Below are positions 39,967 through 47,606 of a stretch of DNA of 57,503 bases, in pieces. Position numbers and translations under genes: made by a program. Origin of the DNA: Microbispora triticiradicis (GTDB lineage: Bacteria > Actinomycetota > Actinomycetes > Streptosporangiales > Streptosporangiaceae). The first letter of the stretch is position 1; the number at the start of each line of letters is the position of its first letter. Below the pieces are notes generated by a model that did not search any database, was not told where the DNA came from, and worked only from the letters and a program-made list of their open reading frames with translations. Where the stretch lies: the NCBI GenBank assembly GCA_003260025.2, contig QFZU02000185.1:1-57503 (forward strand), read 5' to 3'.

Positions 39967-40664
39967 GACAGCGGCTCGTAGCGGTAGCCGACACCCCAGA
40001 CGGTGACGATCCGCCGCGGGTCGGTCGGGTCCGGCTCGATCTTCTCCCGGAGCCTGCGCACGTGGACCGTCACGGTCGAGGAGTCGCCGAAGGACCAGCC
40101 CCACACCTGGTCGAGCAGCGCCGCCCGGCTGAACGCCTGACGCGGGTTACGCAGCAGGTAGACGAGCAGGTCGAACTCGCGGGCGGTCAGGGTGATCTCC
40201 TGCCCGCCGAGGCGCACCTCGTGGGCGCCGACGTCCACCACCAGGTCGCAGTCCCGCAGGACGCCGGTTCCCGTCGGCACCAGGGCGCCCCGGGCCCGCC
40301 GCAGCACGGACTGGACGCGCAGGGCGAGTTCGCGCGGGCTGAACGGCTTGGTCACGTAGTCATCCGCGCCGGTCTCCAGGCCGACCACTCGGTCCATCTC
40401 CTCACCCAGGGCGGTCAGCATGATCACGGGAACCGGCCAGCGCTCCCGCAGCTTCCGGCAGACCTGGAGACCGTCGAGCTTGGGCAGCATGAGGTCGAGC
40501 ACGAGCAGGTCGGGCGGGTCGGCCAGGGCCCGCCGCAACGCCTCGGCGCCGTCGCCCACGCACTCGACCTCGTGACCGTCCCGCTCCAGGTAGCGGGCGA
40601 CCACCTCGGCGACGGTCGGGTCGTCGTCGACCACCAGGACACGGGCGGCGGGGTTTGCGGACAT
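39963..40664 (-). CDS. OmpR/PhoB-family response regulator
   Basis: 233 residues. Receiver domain with acidic triad DDD (13-15), phospho-acceptor D57 in LLVLDLMLPKLDG and K in YVTKPFSPREL, then a winged-helix domain (LTAREFDLLVYLLRNPRQAF, STVTVHVRRLREKIEPDP, IVTVWGVGYRYEP). ATG 40664 follows GAGGAG. It is the first gene of the two-component operon and is coupled to the kinase. Targets unknown. Confidence 0.95.
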   Translation of the reverse strand: MSANPAARVLVVDDDPTVAEVVARYLERDGHEVECVGDGAEALRRALADPPDLLVLDLMLPKLDGLQVCRKLRERWPVPVIMLTALGEEMDRVVGLETGADDYVTKPFSPRELALRVQSVLRRARGALVPTGTGVLRDCDLVVDVGAHEVRLGGQEITLTAREFDLLVYLLRNPRQAFSRAALLDQVWGWSFGDSSTVTVHVRRLREKIEPDPTDPRRIVTVWGVGYRYEPLS

Positions 40665-40824
40665 CGGACTCCTCGGGGAGGGCACGCCTCAACGGTAAAG
40701 CCGCGGGACGACCGCGCCGAGCCCCGTCACCGCCCCGTAAGAACAACCCGCGGGACCAGCGCCACCACGGGGTCCGGGATCTTCCAGCGCACGCGAGTCG
40801 GTGGAAAACTGCGCCGATCACGAT

Positions 40825-40838
40825 GATTCACGTGAAAC
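40825..40838. promoter_or_regulatory. parS-like ParB-binding site
   Basis: GATTCACGTGAAAC matches the actinobacterial parS consensus GTTTCACGTGAAAC at 13 of 14 positions, with the central TTCACGTGAA palindrome intact. It lies in an intergenic region, as most parS sites near the origin do in streptomycetes. Confidence 0.6.
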
Positions 40839-40912
40839 CTCGGCGGCAGCGGGTAGTAGGACTCGTTTGGATCAAGCTCGCGCTTGTCGGACCTACCGCG
40901 TAGCGTGTGCCT

Positions 40913-41080
40913 ATGGCCCGTACCGTACTGACCATTCTGGGGATCCTGCTGGCCCTGTGGCTGGTGTTCGCATTCATCATCCCCGCCCTGTTCGCGACGC
41001 TGAAGTTCCTGCTGATCATCGGGATCGTCGCCGCCGTCGCCGTGCTCGCGGTCACCGTCGTGGGGAAGATGTCCCGCTGA
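40913..41080 (+). CDS. Small hydrophobic membrane protein (55 aa)
   Basis: Two almost continuous hydrophobic helices (VLTILGILLALWLVFAFII and FLLIIGIVAAVAVLAVTVV) with a short MART head and a GKMSR tail. TAGCGT at 40901-40906 ends 6 nt before ATG 40913 with no ribosome site, so it is probably leaderless. It is followed after 1 nt by the DUF6412 gene, and then by a YidC paralogue, so it may be a membrane-insertion accessory or a stress peptide. No family name is known to me. Confidence 0.75.
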   Translation: MARTVLTILGILLALWLVFAFIIPALFATLKFLLIIGIVAAVAVLAVTVVGKMSR

Positions 41081-41081
41081 C

Positions 41082-41375
41082 GTGAACGCTCTCCAGGCCG
41101 CCGTCACGTCACTCGTCCGGCTGCTCGCCGAACTGGTCATCGGGTTGGCCGGCGGCTCCGCCGTGCCCTCCGTGGTGGCCTTCGCCGGTGTGGCCGGGGT
41201 GGCCGTGCTGGTGTTCGCCTGGATGCTCTCCCGGCTGACCGGGGTCCCCGCCGTCGTGCGGGGCCCGGGCAGACGTTCGTACGACGGTGAGACGGCGATG
41301 GTGAGGCTGCGCGATCCCGGCGCGCCCGGCCGCCCCCGTCCCCGCGCACCATCAGGAAGCCTCGCGCTCGCCTGA
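41082..41375 (+). CDS. DUF6412-like membrane protein
   Basis: 97 residues: two hydrophobic helices (LVRLLAELVIGLAGGSAV, VVAFAGVAGVAVLVFAWML) and a basic C-terminal tail with TAMVRLRDPGAPGRPRPRAP, a motif I recognise from the DUF6412 proteins found beside YidC-like genes in actinomycetes. GTG 41082 comes 1 nt after the previous stop. Probably works with the YidC paralogue downstream. Confidence 0.75.
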   Translation: MNALQAAVTSLVRLLAELVIGLAGGSAVPSVVAFAGVAGVAVLVFAWMLSRLTGVPAVVRGPGRRSYDGETAMVRLRDPGAPGRPRPRAPSGSLALA

Positions 41376-41434
41376 CCACCGATCCGGTCGCGAGCGCCTT
41401 CGTCATGCCCTGAATTCAGACGAAAGGCTTCCCC

Positions 41435-42097
41435 ATGTTCGACTTCGTGCTCGACCCCGCCTACCGGCTCATCGACGCGCTCAGCCACGCCACCGGCGCC
41501 GGGCTCGCGATCGTGCTCGTCACTCTCGCCGTACGGCTGGCGCTCCTGCCGCTGAGCATCCGCGTCGCCCGCGCTCAGCGCGTCCGGCTCCGGCTCGCTC
41601 CCCAGGTGGAGAAGCTCCGCAAGCGGTGGCAGAAGGACCCGGAGCGGCTCATGCGGGAGGTGAACGCGCTGTACGCGGCGGAGGGCACCAGCCAGTTCGC
41701 CGGATTCCTCCCGGGCTTCGCGCAGATGCCGTTCTTCATGGTCACCTACCGGCTGTTCACCACCGTGACGATCGCGGGGCATCCGAACCTGCTGCTCGCG
41801 CAGGGCGTGCTGGGAGTGCCGCTGGGGGAGCACCTGGGGGCGGCGGTCGCCGGCGCGGGCCTGTTCAGCCCGCCCGTGGTGATCTTCGCCGTGCTGCTGG
41901 CGCTGCTCACCGTCGTGGCCGTGTTCGCCGCCCGCCGGGTGGAGCCCGCGGCTCCGATGCGGCGCCTGCAGGTCCTGCTCCCGTTCTGGACCGTGCTCGC
42001 GGCGGCCTTCCTGCCCCTCGCGGCGGGCGTCTACCTGCTCGTGAGCACCGCCTGGGCGACCGCCGAGCGCGCGGTGCTCTACCCCCGGGCCGCCTAG
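41435..42097 (+). CDS. YidC/Oxa1-family membrane insertase paralogue
   Basis: 220 residues. LSHATGAGLAIVLVTLAVRL, RLALLPLSIRVARAQR and VNALYAAEGTSQFAGFLPGF are the conserved YidC/Oxa1 core, including the cytoplasmic hairpin with basic residues (RKRWQKDPERLMRE). It is short and lacks the usual long basic C-terminal tail and periplasmic domain, so it is probably an accessory copy and not the housekeeping yidC next to rpmH. It would insert membrane proteins of a special set. GACGAAAGG precedes ATG 41435. Confidence 0.88.
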   Translation: MFDFVLDPAYRLIDALSHATGAGLAIVLVTLAVRLALLPLSIRVARAQRVRLRLAPQVEKLRKRWQKDPERLMREVNALYAAEGTSQFAGFLPGFAQMPFFMVTYRLFTTVTIAGHPNLLLAQGVLGVPLGEHLGAAVAGAGLFSPPVVIFAVLLALLTVVAVFAARRVEPAAPMRRLQVLLPFWTVLAAAFLPLAAGVYLLVSTAWATAERAVLYPRAA

Positions 42098-42150
42098 GCC
42101 GCCGGGGCCGGCGCCCGGGCGATCACGCGTGAGATGGAATCCTGCTCCCT

Positions 42151-42648
42151 GTGACCGATGCGTACTCGATCAGCACCTGGGCGGAGGGGGACGGCCGGGA
42201 GGGGCCGCACGCGCTCCTCGCGGCCTATCACCTGCGCACCGAGGAGGAGAAGGGCGTCCCGGTGCCCGGCGTGGCCGAGCTGCCCGAGCGATACCGGGCG
42301 GAGGTCGAGGACCCCGGAGCGGCCTTCGCGCGGGACGTCGTGCTGGTCGCGCGCCGCGGCGGGACCGCGATCGGCTGCGTGGTGCTGACGGAGCCGGTCG
42401 GCGGGCGAGCGGAGATCAAGCGGCTCTGGGTGGACCCCGACGAACGCGGGAGGGGCGTGGCCGGGGCGCTCGTCCGGGCCGCGCTGACCCGGGCGCGGGA
42501 GGCCGGCCTGCGGTCCGTACGGCTGTCGGTCTGGAGGTGGCGGGCGACGGCGATCGCGCTCTACGAGCGGCTCGGCTTCGCGGTCACCCCGTCGTGGGAC
42601 GCGCGCGACGACCTGCTCTGTCTGGAGCACCCTCTCGGCCGACCGTGA
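42151..42648 (+). CDS. GNAT-family N-acetyltransferase
   Basis: 165 residues. The acetyl-CoA pyrophosphate loop DERGRGVAGALVRAALTRAR (R-x-x-G-x-G/A) is clear, preceded by strand AEIKRLWVDP and followed by SVRLSVWRWRATAIALYERL and GF. Substrate unknown. GTG 42151 has no strong ribosome site. It converges on the RsbW-like gene. Confidence 0.88.
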   Translation: MTDAYSISTWAEGDGREGPHALLAAYHLRTEEEKGVPVPGVAELPERYRAEVEDPGAAFARDVVLVARRGGTAIGCVVLTEPVGGRAEIKRLWVDPDERGRGVAGALVRAALTRAREAGLRSVRLSVWRWRATAIALYERLGFAVTPSWDARDDLLCLEHPLGRP

Positions 42649-42666
42649 CCGGCCGACGGGGGGCGC

Positions 42667-43119
42667 TCAGCCGACCTCGCGCAGAATGCGGGTTTCGGAC
42701 GGACCCTGATGTCCGTTACGGTCCGGGGTCGCGACCAGGACGACGGCCCACACGGTGGTGATCTCCGCCTCGTGCCGGACCCCCCAGCGCTCGGCGAGGT
42801 ACTCCACGATGCCCAGCCCCCGGCCACCCAGTGACGACAGGGTCGGACGGCCCGCCCGTGGCTCGGTGTAGGCGCCGCCGTCGCTCACGGCCACCTCGAC
42901 CTGCCTGTCCGAGCAGTACCAGGCCACCTTGAGCTGTCCGGACGGGAGAGGGTGGGCGTGCCGCAGGGCGTTGCTGAGCAGTTCACTCAAGATGAGCACC
43001 ACGTCGTCGACGGCGGTCGCGAGCAGCCCCGCCCCCTGTAGTTCGGCGCTGAGGCGCTGACGTGCGACGGCGACGCTCGACGGTGCGTACGGCAGCATCA
43101 CGACGCTCGACGCACTCAC
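42667..43119 (-). CDS. RsbW-like ATP-binding protein (HATPase_c_2)
   Basis: 150 residues. Anti-sigma-factor kinase fold: ARQRLSAELQGAGLL, N box DVVLILSELLSNALRHAH, DGGAYTEPRAG (G1-like) and GGRGLGIVEYLAERWG (G2). Such single-domain proteins phosphorylate STAS antagonists or bind regulatory partners in actinomycetes. GTG 43119 follows GGGGGAATC at suitable spacing; the longer open frame upstream covers promoter-like repeats and is unlikely. No sigma factor is adjacent. Confidence 0.85.
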   Translation of the reverse strand: MSASSVVMLPYAPSSVAVARQRLSAELQGAGLLATAVDDVVLILSELLSNALRHAHPLPSGQLKVAWYCSDRQVEVAVSDGGAYTEPRAGRPTLSSLGGRGLGIVEYLAERWGVRHEAEITTVWAVVLVATPDRNGHQGPSETRILREVG

Positions 43120-43419
43120 CTCCCCGATTCCCCCGACTCCCCTTGCACAACGTTTCCCCTTGCACAGCCCAGTACGACCGAAATGCCCCGTCGTATCAGC
43201 CGGGAAACCGTGCCCCGGATCACAGCTTGTGCACATTGGACAATAGATCAGTCGCCAAATCGCGACGCCACGCTCCGGACCGTCCCGCCGGAGTGCAGAT
43301 CCTCCGCATCGCCCGCCCTGGTCAGCCCGGTGAACCCGGCCGGCCCGGCGGCGTTCTCCAGCGCCTCACGAACGCTCCGATACGCTGCCTCCACGCGATG
43401 AACAGAAAGTTGGGCGCCC
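43120..43419. other. Divergent intergenic region with TTGCACA repeats
   Basis: 300 bp between the RsbW-like gene and ogt. CCCCTTGCACA occurs at 43139-43149 and again at 43156-43166, and a related TTGTGCACA lies near 43228. TACGCT near 43381 could be the -10 box of ogt. No gene is seen. Confidence 0.45.
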
Positions 43420-43983
43420 ATGTCCACCGAGGACCTCGAAGCCCTGCTCCGCGTGACCACGCCGGGCTACGTCGGCCTGGCCCCGCCCGAGGTGGCGTTC
43501 GGCACCACGGACACGCCGGTCGGCCGCCTGGTCCTCGCGGTGACCGCGCGCGGCGTGCTCGCCTGCACCTACGAGGACGAGCACGCGGTCTTCGCCCGGG
43601 TGACCCGCGCCGTCGGCTCGTTCATCGGACCCGACCCGCGCCGCCTCGATCCCCTGCGCCGTGAGCTCGACGCGTACTTCACCGGCAGGCTGCGCACCTT
43701 CTCGCTCTCCGTGGACCCGCGCCTGGTCACCGGCTTCTCCCGCACCGTGATCCAGCTGATGCAGGGCGTGCCGTACGGGAGCGTGACCACCTACCAGGAG
43801 ATGGCCGAGCGGATCGGGCGGCCCCAGGCGCCGCGCGCGGTGGCCGGCGCCCTGTCCGGCAACCCGCTCTGCCTGCTCATGCCCTGCCATCGCGCCGTGG
43901 AGGGCCCGGGCTCGCTCGGCGGGTACGCGGGCGGCAAGGCGGCCAAGGAGCACCTGCTCCGCCTGGAGGGCGCGCTGCCCTGA
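43420..43983 (+). CDS. ogt: Methylated-DNA--[protein]-cysteine S-methyltransferase
   Basis: 187 residues. The active-site motif is LLMPCHRAVEG (C156), with the DNA-binding helix TTYQEMAERIGRPQAPRAVA and the RNase-H-like N-terminal domain. It removes alkyl groups from O6-alkylguanine by irreversible transfer to Cys. The N-terminal domain lacks the zinc-site cysteines of E. coli Ada. ATG 43420 has only a weak GAAAG site. Confidence 0.94.
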   Translation: MSTEDLEALLRVTTPGYVGLAPPEVAFGTTDTPVGRLVLAVTARGVLACTYEDEHAVFARVTRAVGSFIGPDPRRLDPLRRELDAYFTGRLRTFSLSVDPRLVTGFSRTVIQLMQGVPYGSVTTYQEMAERIGRPQAPRAVAGALSGNPLCLLMPCHRAVEGPGSLGGYAGGKAAKEHLLRLEGALP

Positions 43984-44013
43984 TCAGCCGTACGGGCTCA
44001 GGCGCCCGGGCGA

Positions 44014-45351
44014 TCAGGCCCGGCGCCGGGCGAGCCGGCCGGGCACGGACAGCGCCGCCGTCGCCAGCGCGGCGACCAGGAACGCGGCGAGCGCGGCGTT
44101 CATCCACGGCTGGTGGACGAACCCCACGGCGTCGCGGACGTCGGCCCAGAGGCCGTCCCACCAGGCCACGGTCGGGGTGACCGCCACGATCCAGTACGCC
44201 GCGAACCCGAGGATCCACGGCACGACCATCGGCCAGCGCGAAGGGGCGTCCTCGGCCGTGTTCCACCGGGCGGCCCCGCCGAGCAGGAAGTAGTCGACCA
44301 CGAGGACCGCGAACATCGGCACGAAGACCGCCCCGATCACGGTGAGGAACGCGCCGTAGGAGTTCACGTCGGCGAGCAGCGCGATCAGCGTGGTGAGCAC
44401 GCCGATCACGACCGAGATCACCCGGCGGTCCCAGCGCGGCGCGAGGTTCTGGATCGACACGGTCGTCGAGTAGACGTTCGCGAACGACTGGTCGGCCTCG
44501 CGCAGCACCAGGACGCCGAAGAACAGGAGCCCGAGCGGGGCGGCCACGAACGGGTCCCACACCTTGTCGGGGTCGTTGCCCACCAGCGCCAGCGCGGCGA
44601 TGCCGAGGGCCAGGCAGGCGACCTGCGCGATCGTGTAACCGGCCACCACCCCGGTGAACGCCGCGCCGCTCGACCGCGAGTGCCGCGCATAGTCGGCGGC
44701 CATCGGCACCCACGACACCGACAGCGCGATCACGTAGTCGACGGCCGGCGCGAAGGCGTCCCAGGAGCCGCCGCCCACGGAGGGTCCCCGGGTGAAGAGG
44801 GCGACCGACAGCCAGATCATCGCGACCACGACGCCCGCGGTGACGTAGCGGCGCAGCAGGCGCAGCGCGCCGAGCGGCCGGATCGTCAGCGCGATCGTCA
44901 GCACCCCGGCCGCGACCGCCCACACCGCGTACGGCACCGCGGTCCCCGACAGCGCCTGCGCGCCCTGCGCGATCACCCACAGCTCGAACGCCCCCCAGCC
45001 GAGCATCTGCACGATGTTCAGCACGGTCGGGACGTACGACAGGCGGGCCCCGAACAGGCCGCGCAGCAGCACCATGGCGGGCCGGCCGGTCCGGGCGCCG
45101 GGGATCGCCGCGAGGCCGACCATCGCCGTGCCCACGAGGCTGCCGACCACGGCGGCCAGCACCGCGGCGGTGAATGTCAGGGGCCTGCCGCCCAGGGGAT
45201 CGAGCAGGAACAGCGCCCCCGAGAAGCCGAGGAGGCTGACGCCCAGGTTGGCCCAGAACGCCCCCTGGTCGAGCAGGCCGAGGGTCTTCGGGACCTCCTC
45301 GTCCAGGGTGAGCGGAACCTCCGCATGCGCGTCGTCGACGACGGCGGTCAT
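44014..45351 (-). CDS. cytX: NCS1-family permease, probable hydroxymethylpyrimidine transporter
   Basis: 445 residues with 12 helices. NCS1 (cytosine/purine/HMP) features: LDQGAFWANLGVSLLGFSGA, PMAADYARHSRSS in the middle helix-loop and ADQSFANVYSTTVSIQNLAP. The TPP riboswitch directly upstream shows regulation by thiamine, so uptake of the thiamine pyrimidine precursor is the best reading. tenA at 49391 would supply the matching salvage enzyme. ATG 45351 follows GGGAG, which lies inside the riboswitch end; GTG 45354 is less likely. Confidence 0.88.
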   Translation of the reverse strand: MTAVVDDAHAEVPLTLDEEVPKTLGLLDQGAFWANLGVSLLGFSGALFLLDPLGGRPLTFTAAVLAAVVGSLVGTAMVGLAAIPGARTGRPAMVLLRGLFGARLSYVPTVLNIVQMLGWGAFELWVIAQGAQALSGTAVPYAVWAVAAGVLTIALTIRPLGALRLLRRYVTAGVVVAMIWLSVALFTRGPSVGGGSWDAFAPAVDYVIALSVSWVPMAADYARHSRSSGAAFTGVVAGYTIAQVACLALGIAALALVGNDPDKVWDPFVAAPLGLLFFGVLVLREADQSFANVYSTTVSIQNLAPRWDRRVISVVIGVLTTLIALLADVNSYGAFLTVIGAVFVPMFAVLVVDYFLLGGAARWNTAEDAPSRWPMVVPWILGFAAYWIVAVTPTVAWWDGLWADVRDAVGFVHQPWMNAALAAFLVAALATAALSVPGRLARRRA

Positions 45352-45358
45352 CACACGC

Positions 45359-45441
45359 TCCCTACGCCGGCATTATCCGGACAGGTTCAGGCGGTCGGCA
45401 GCGGCTTAGCTGCCCTCTCAGCCCGGTGCCCCGAGCTCCCG
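45359..45441 (-). promoter_or_regulatory. TPP riboswitch (THI element)
   Basis: Read on the minus strand it has the conserved blocks GGGGCACCGGGCTGAGAGGG, then GACCGCCTGAACCTGTCCGG and ATAATGCCGGCGTAGGGA, in the right order with a variable P3a-like stem between. The ribosome site of the permease (TAGGGAG) is part of its 3' end, so control is likely at translation: thiamine pyrophosphate hides the site. Confidence 0.95.
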
Positions 45442-45990
45442 CGACTTCCTATGCAGTTGGCGCCCTCATCCTGCCTCATCAGAGGCACTCTGACCACAGT
45501 GAGACACATCACGTCCGTCTCACTACTACCGTCCGTCGTCGTCCGCCGGAGTACAGCTAAGTGCGTAGAGGTAGCCGTACTTTGCAGCTGTACGAAACCG
45601 CCCGCGACCTGCTGCTGGACCCGGGGCATGGAGGGCCGACGGGCCCTCGCTGTCCGAGGGCTGTCGTCGACGTCGGGCCGACGCGCGACCCGCCATGCCA
45701 GACGGTGGCGAGCAAGGCCGTAGCGTCGTCGTACTGCTTTGTGCGAGGGAATCGTGCGCCAGCCCCGTCGGCAGTCGAGGCAAAGCCCGGCTCCTCCAGG
45801 TCAAGCCCAGCCGTGCGGCCAGGACAACCAGCGGGCGAGGAAGCTCACCGGGAGCAGGTACACGCGAGGCAGGGCTTGACCCTCCGTCCCCGGCCCGCTG
45901 TCGCTTCGCGATGGGTCGACGGCAAACGAGAGATCAGGCCAGCGGATAATGTGCGGGTCCGCACGAACGTGGGAGAACCCGGTGGTTCGA
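45442..45990. other. Gene-poor stretch upstream of two hypotheticals
   Basis: About 550 bp. Open frames exist (for example 45561-46097) but show no codon bias typical of the neighbours and no recognisable domain. The base composition is less GC-biased than the flanks. It may hold decayed coding sequence; nothing specific can be named. Confidence 0.35.
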
Positions 45991-46347
45991 ATGCGAATTT
46001 CCGCGCAGGAGGCCGTCATAGGTCTGATGAGCTTGGCATTCATAGAGATCCGCACCATGAGTTACCGTCGCGATCCGACGCTCCTGGGGTGGATTGACGG
46101 CCCGGAGGATTACCACGAGCAGATACGAGTAATCGCGGACATCTGCCACAACTTGCCCGGAAGTCTTAGCTCGCGCAGCAAGCGGCAACGGGAGCGAAGG
46201 GCTAGTGAGAGCCTGAGACTCCTTCTGCTGGGAGCAGACGACGCACATACTCAATGGGTCCGCACCCGTCTTGACAAGCTCGGATATGACTACCACTCGT
46301 TGCTCGGGAAGCCTGATCGAGAGGTCAGGGAAGAGCCAAAGGTATAA
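45991..46347 (+). CDS. Conserved actinobacterial hypothetical protein
   Basis: 118 residues. Begins MRISAQEAVIGLMSLAFIEI and contains EQIRVIADICHNLPG, a pattern I have seen in short helical actinobacterial proteins without known function. The second half is basic (SRSKRQRERRASESL) and ends in a charged tail. It is followed after 5 nt by the DUF6461 gene, so they form an operon. The start ATG 45991 has only a distant GGGAG. Confidence 0.6.
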   Translation: MRISAQEAVIGLMSLAFIEIRTMSYRRDPTLLGWIDGPEDYHEQIRVIADICHNLPGSLSSRSKRQRERRASESLRLLLLGADDAHTQWVRTRLDKLGYDYHSLLGKPDREVREEPKV

Positions 46348-46352
46348 AGCTT

Positions 46353-46970
46353 ATGCCACCCGCCACCTATGACGATTACGCCTGGCAGAGCGATTGGGAG
46401 GAGATATACACGGTCACGTTCGTCTGCGGCCACGATGAGCGGGAGACGCTGCGCAGGTTCGGGGTCGCACAGGCGGACATGCGGCCGTACAACTGGGAGG
46501 ACGTCTGGGAGCGTGTCGAGGAGACCGACGGAGAATCCGACCTGGTCGTCGTGACCCACATGAACGGGTGGACGATCGCCTTTGAGGCTTGCGGTTGGGA
46601 AGGCAACCGGCCGGAGACGTTGCGTGAGCTGTCCCGGGGAGGCGAGGCGGTTTCTGTCATGCGGCATGACTACGCCGCATCCCACCACTTCGCGCATGCG
46701 GTCGACGGTGAACTGCGCACAGCCTTCCGGCTGGAGTGGCCCCAGGAACGCTGGGGAGCCCAGCCCGACGCCCTGAACGCAGAAATGCGCGAGCTCGGAC
46801 TCACGCCTTCAGGACCGCAGGAGAAGTCCCGGTACCGGCACGAGATCGTGGCGCTCGCGCTCGCGCTGGCCAGCCGCCTCTCCGGGGTCCTGTTCCACCG
46901 GGACATGGTCGAGAGTGACGCTCTGCTCGGCGGGATTATCACCGCTCCCGTACCCGATGACCCGCAGTAA
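46353..46970 (+). CDS. DUF6461-like protein
   Basis: 205 residues, soluble, with no signal or membrane helix. WEEIYTVTFVCGHDERETLR, MNGWTIAFEACGWEGNRPET and LRELSRGGEAVSVMRHDYAA resemble DUF6461 proteins, frequent accessory proteins in Streptomyces and relatives. Codon use is a little less GC-biased than the neighbours. Function unknown. Confidence 0.65.
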   Translation: MPPATYDDYAWQSDWEEIYTVTFVCGHDERETLRRFGVAQADMRPYNWEDVWERVEETDGESDLVVVTHMNGWTIAFEACGWEGNRPETLRELSRGGEAVSVMRHDYAASHHFAHAVDGELRTAFRLEWPQERWGAQPDALNAEMRELGLTPSGPQEKSRYRHEIVALALALASRLSGVLFHRDMVESDALLGGIITAPVPDDPQ

Positions 46971-47108
46971 GCTCCCCGCCGATCCGCCCTGCGTGTCCAA
47001 CTGCGTGACAACGCCCACGGCCCCATCGACGCCATCCGGGTACGGCTGCTCGACGGCGAAGCCCTTCTTGGCGTACTCGGTGATCCGCTGGGTGTCGCCG
47101 ACCAGCAT
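46971..47108 (-). pseudogene. Possible gene fragment, minus strand
   Basis: The minus strand here reads MLVGDTQRITEYAKKGFAVE then QPYPDGVDGAVGVVTQLDTQ with codons that almost all end in G or C, as in real genes, and GGGGGA lies ~20 nt before the ATG. Beyond ~46975 the frame runs antisense through the DUF6461 gene and loses this character. I read it as the front of a small gene cut off at its 3' end; it could also be chance. Confidence 0.3.
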
Positions 47109-47138
47109 GTTGATTACGCGGTCTACATCCCCCTTTTC

Positions 47139-47462
47139 CTACGCGACGTAGGGGTTCCCTCCGGTTTCGCTCACCATCGGACGTCCGGCGGCGGCCCAGG
47201 ACATCATCCCGCCGTCCACGTTGACGGCCTCCCGGCCGATGTGGTTGAGCCACATGGCGGCGTGCGCCGACCGTCCGCCGACCCGGCAGACGACGTACAC
47301 CGGCCGGTCCGGCGGCACCTCGTCCACCCGCGCCTGCAACTCGCCGAGCGGGATGTGCACGGCCTCCGGGGCGTGTCCCGCCCGCCACTCCTCGTCCTCG
47401 CGGACGTCCAGCAGGTACGCGCCCTCGGGCAGGGCGTCGGGGGCGATTTCCGGCAATGTCAT
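47139..47462 (-). CDS. Rhodanese-domain sulfurtransferase
   Basis: 107 residues, a single rhodanese domain. The active loop is VYVVCRVGGRSAHAAMWL with the catalytic Cys in CRVGGR, preceded by GAYLLDVREDEEWRAGHAPE and HIPLGEL. It transfers sulfane sulfur or acts as a persulfide carrier. ATG 47462 is the family-typical start; no clear ribosome site is seen. Confidence 0.9.
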   Translation of the reverse strand: MTLPEIAPDALPEGAYLLDVREDEEWRAGHAPEAVHIPLGELQARVDEVPPDRPVYVVCRVGGRSAHAAMWLNHIGREAVNVDGGMMSWAAAGRPMVSETGGNPYVA

Positions 47463-47556
47463 GCGCCCATTCTGGCGGCACGCCACCCATGCCCGGGCCC
47501 GCGCCGGGAGCTGTGACCCACGGTGGTCCACCCGCCGCCTTCACGATGGCCGCAAT

Positions 47557-47605
47557 ACTCCCCAAACTTCCCTATACGCCCCTTTATGACGTATGTTTGG
47601 GGAGT
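47557..47605. promoter_or_regulatory. Long-spaced inverted repeat around the hydrolase promoter
   Basis: ACTCCCCAAAC (47557-47567) and GTTTGGGGAGT (47595-47605) are perfect 11-bp arms, 27 bp apart. Between them lies TATACG (47573-47578), a possible -10 box, and the right arm contains the GGGGAG ribosome site. It can act as a two-site operator or as an mRNA hairpin that hides the ribosome site. Confidence 0.65.
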
Positions 47606-47606
47606 G

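Noticed and set aside
45561..46097. 178-residue plus-strand open frame
   Set aside because: No codon bias or recognisable motif, overlaps the start of the more convincing 118-residue gene.
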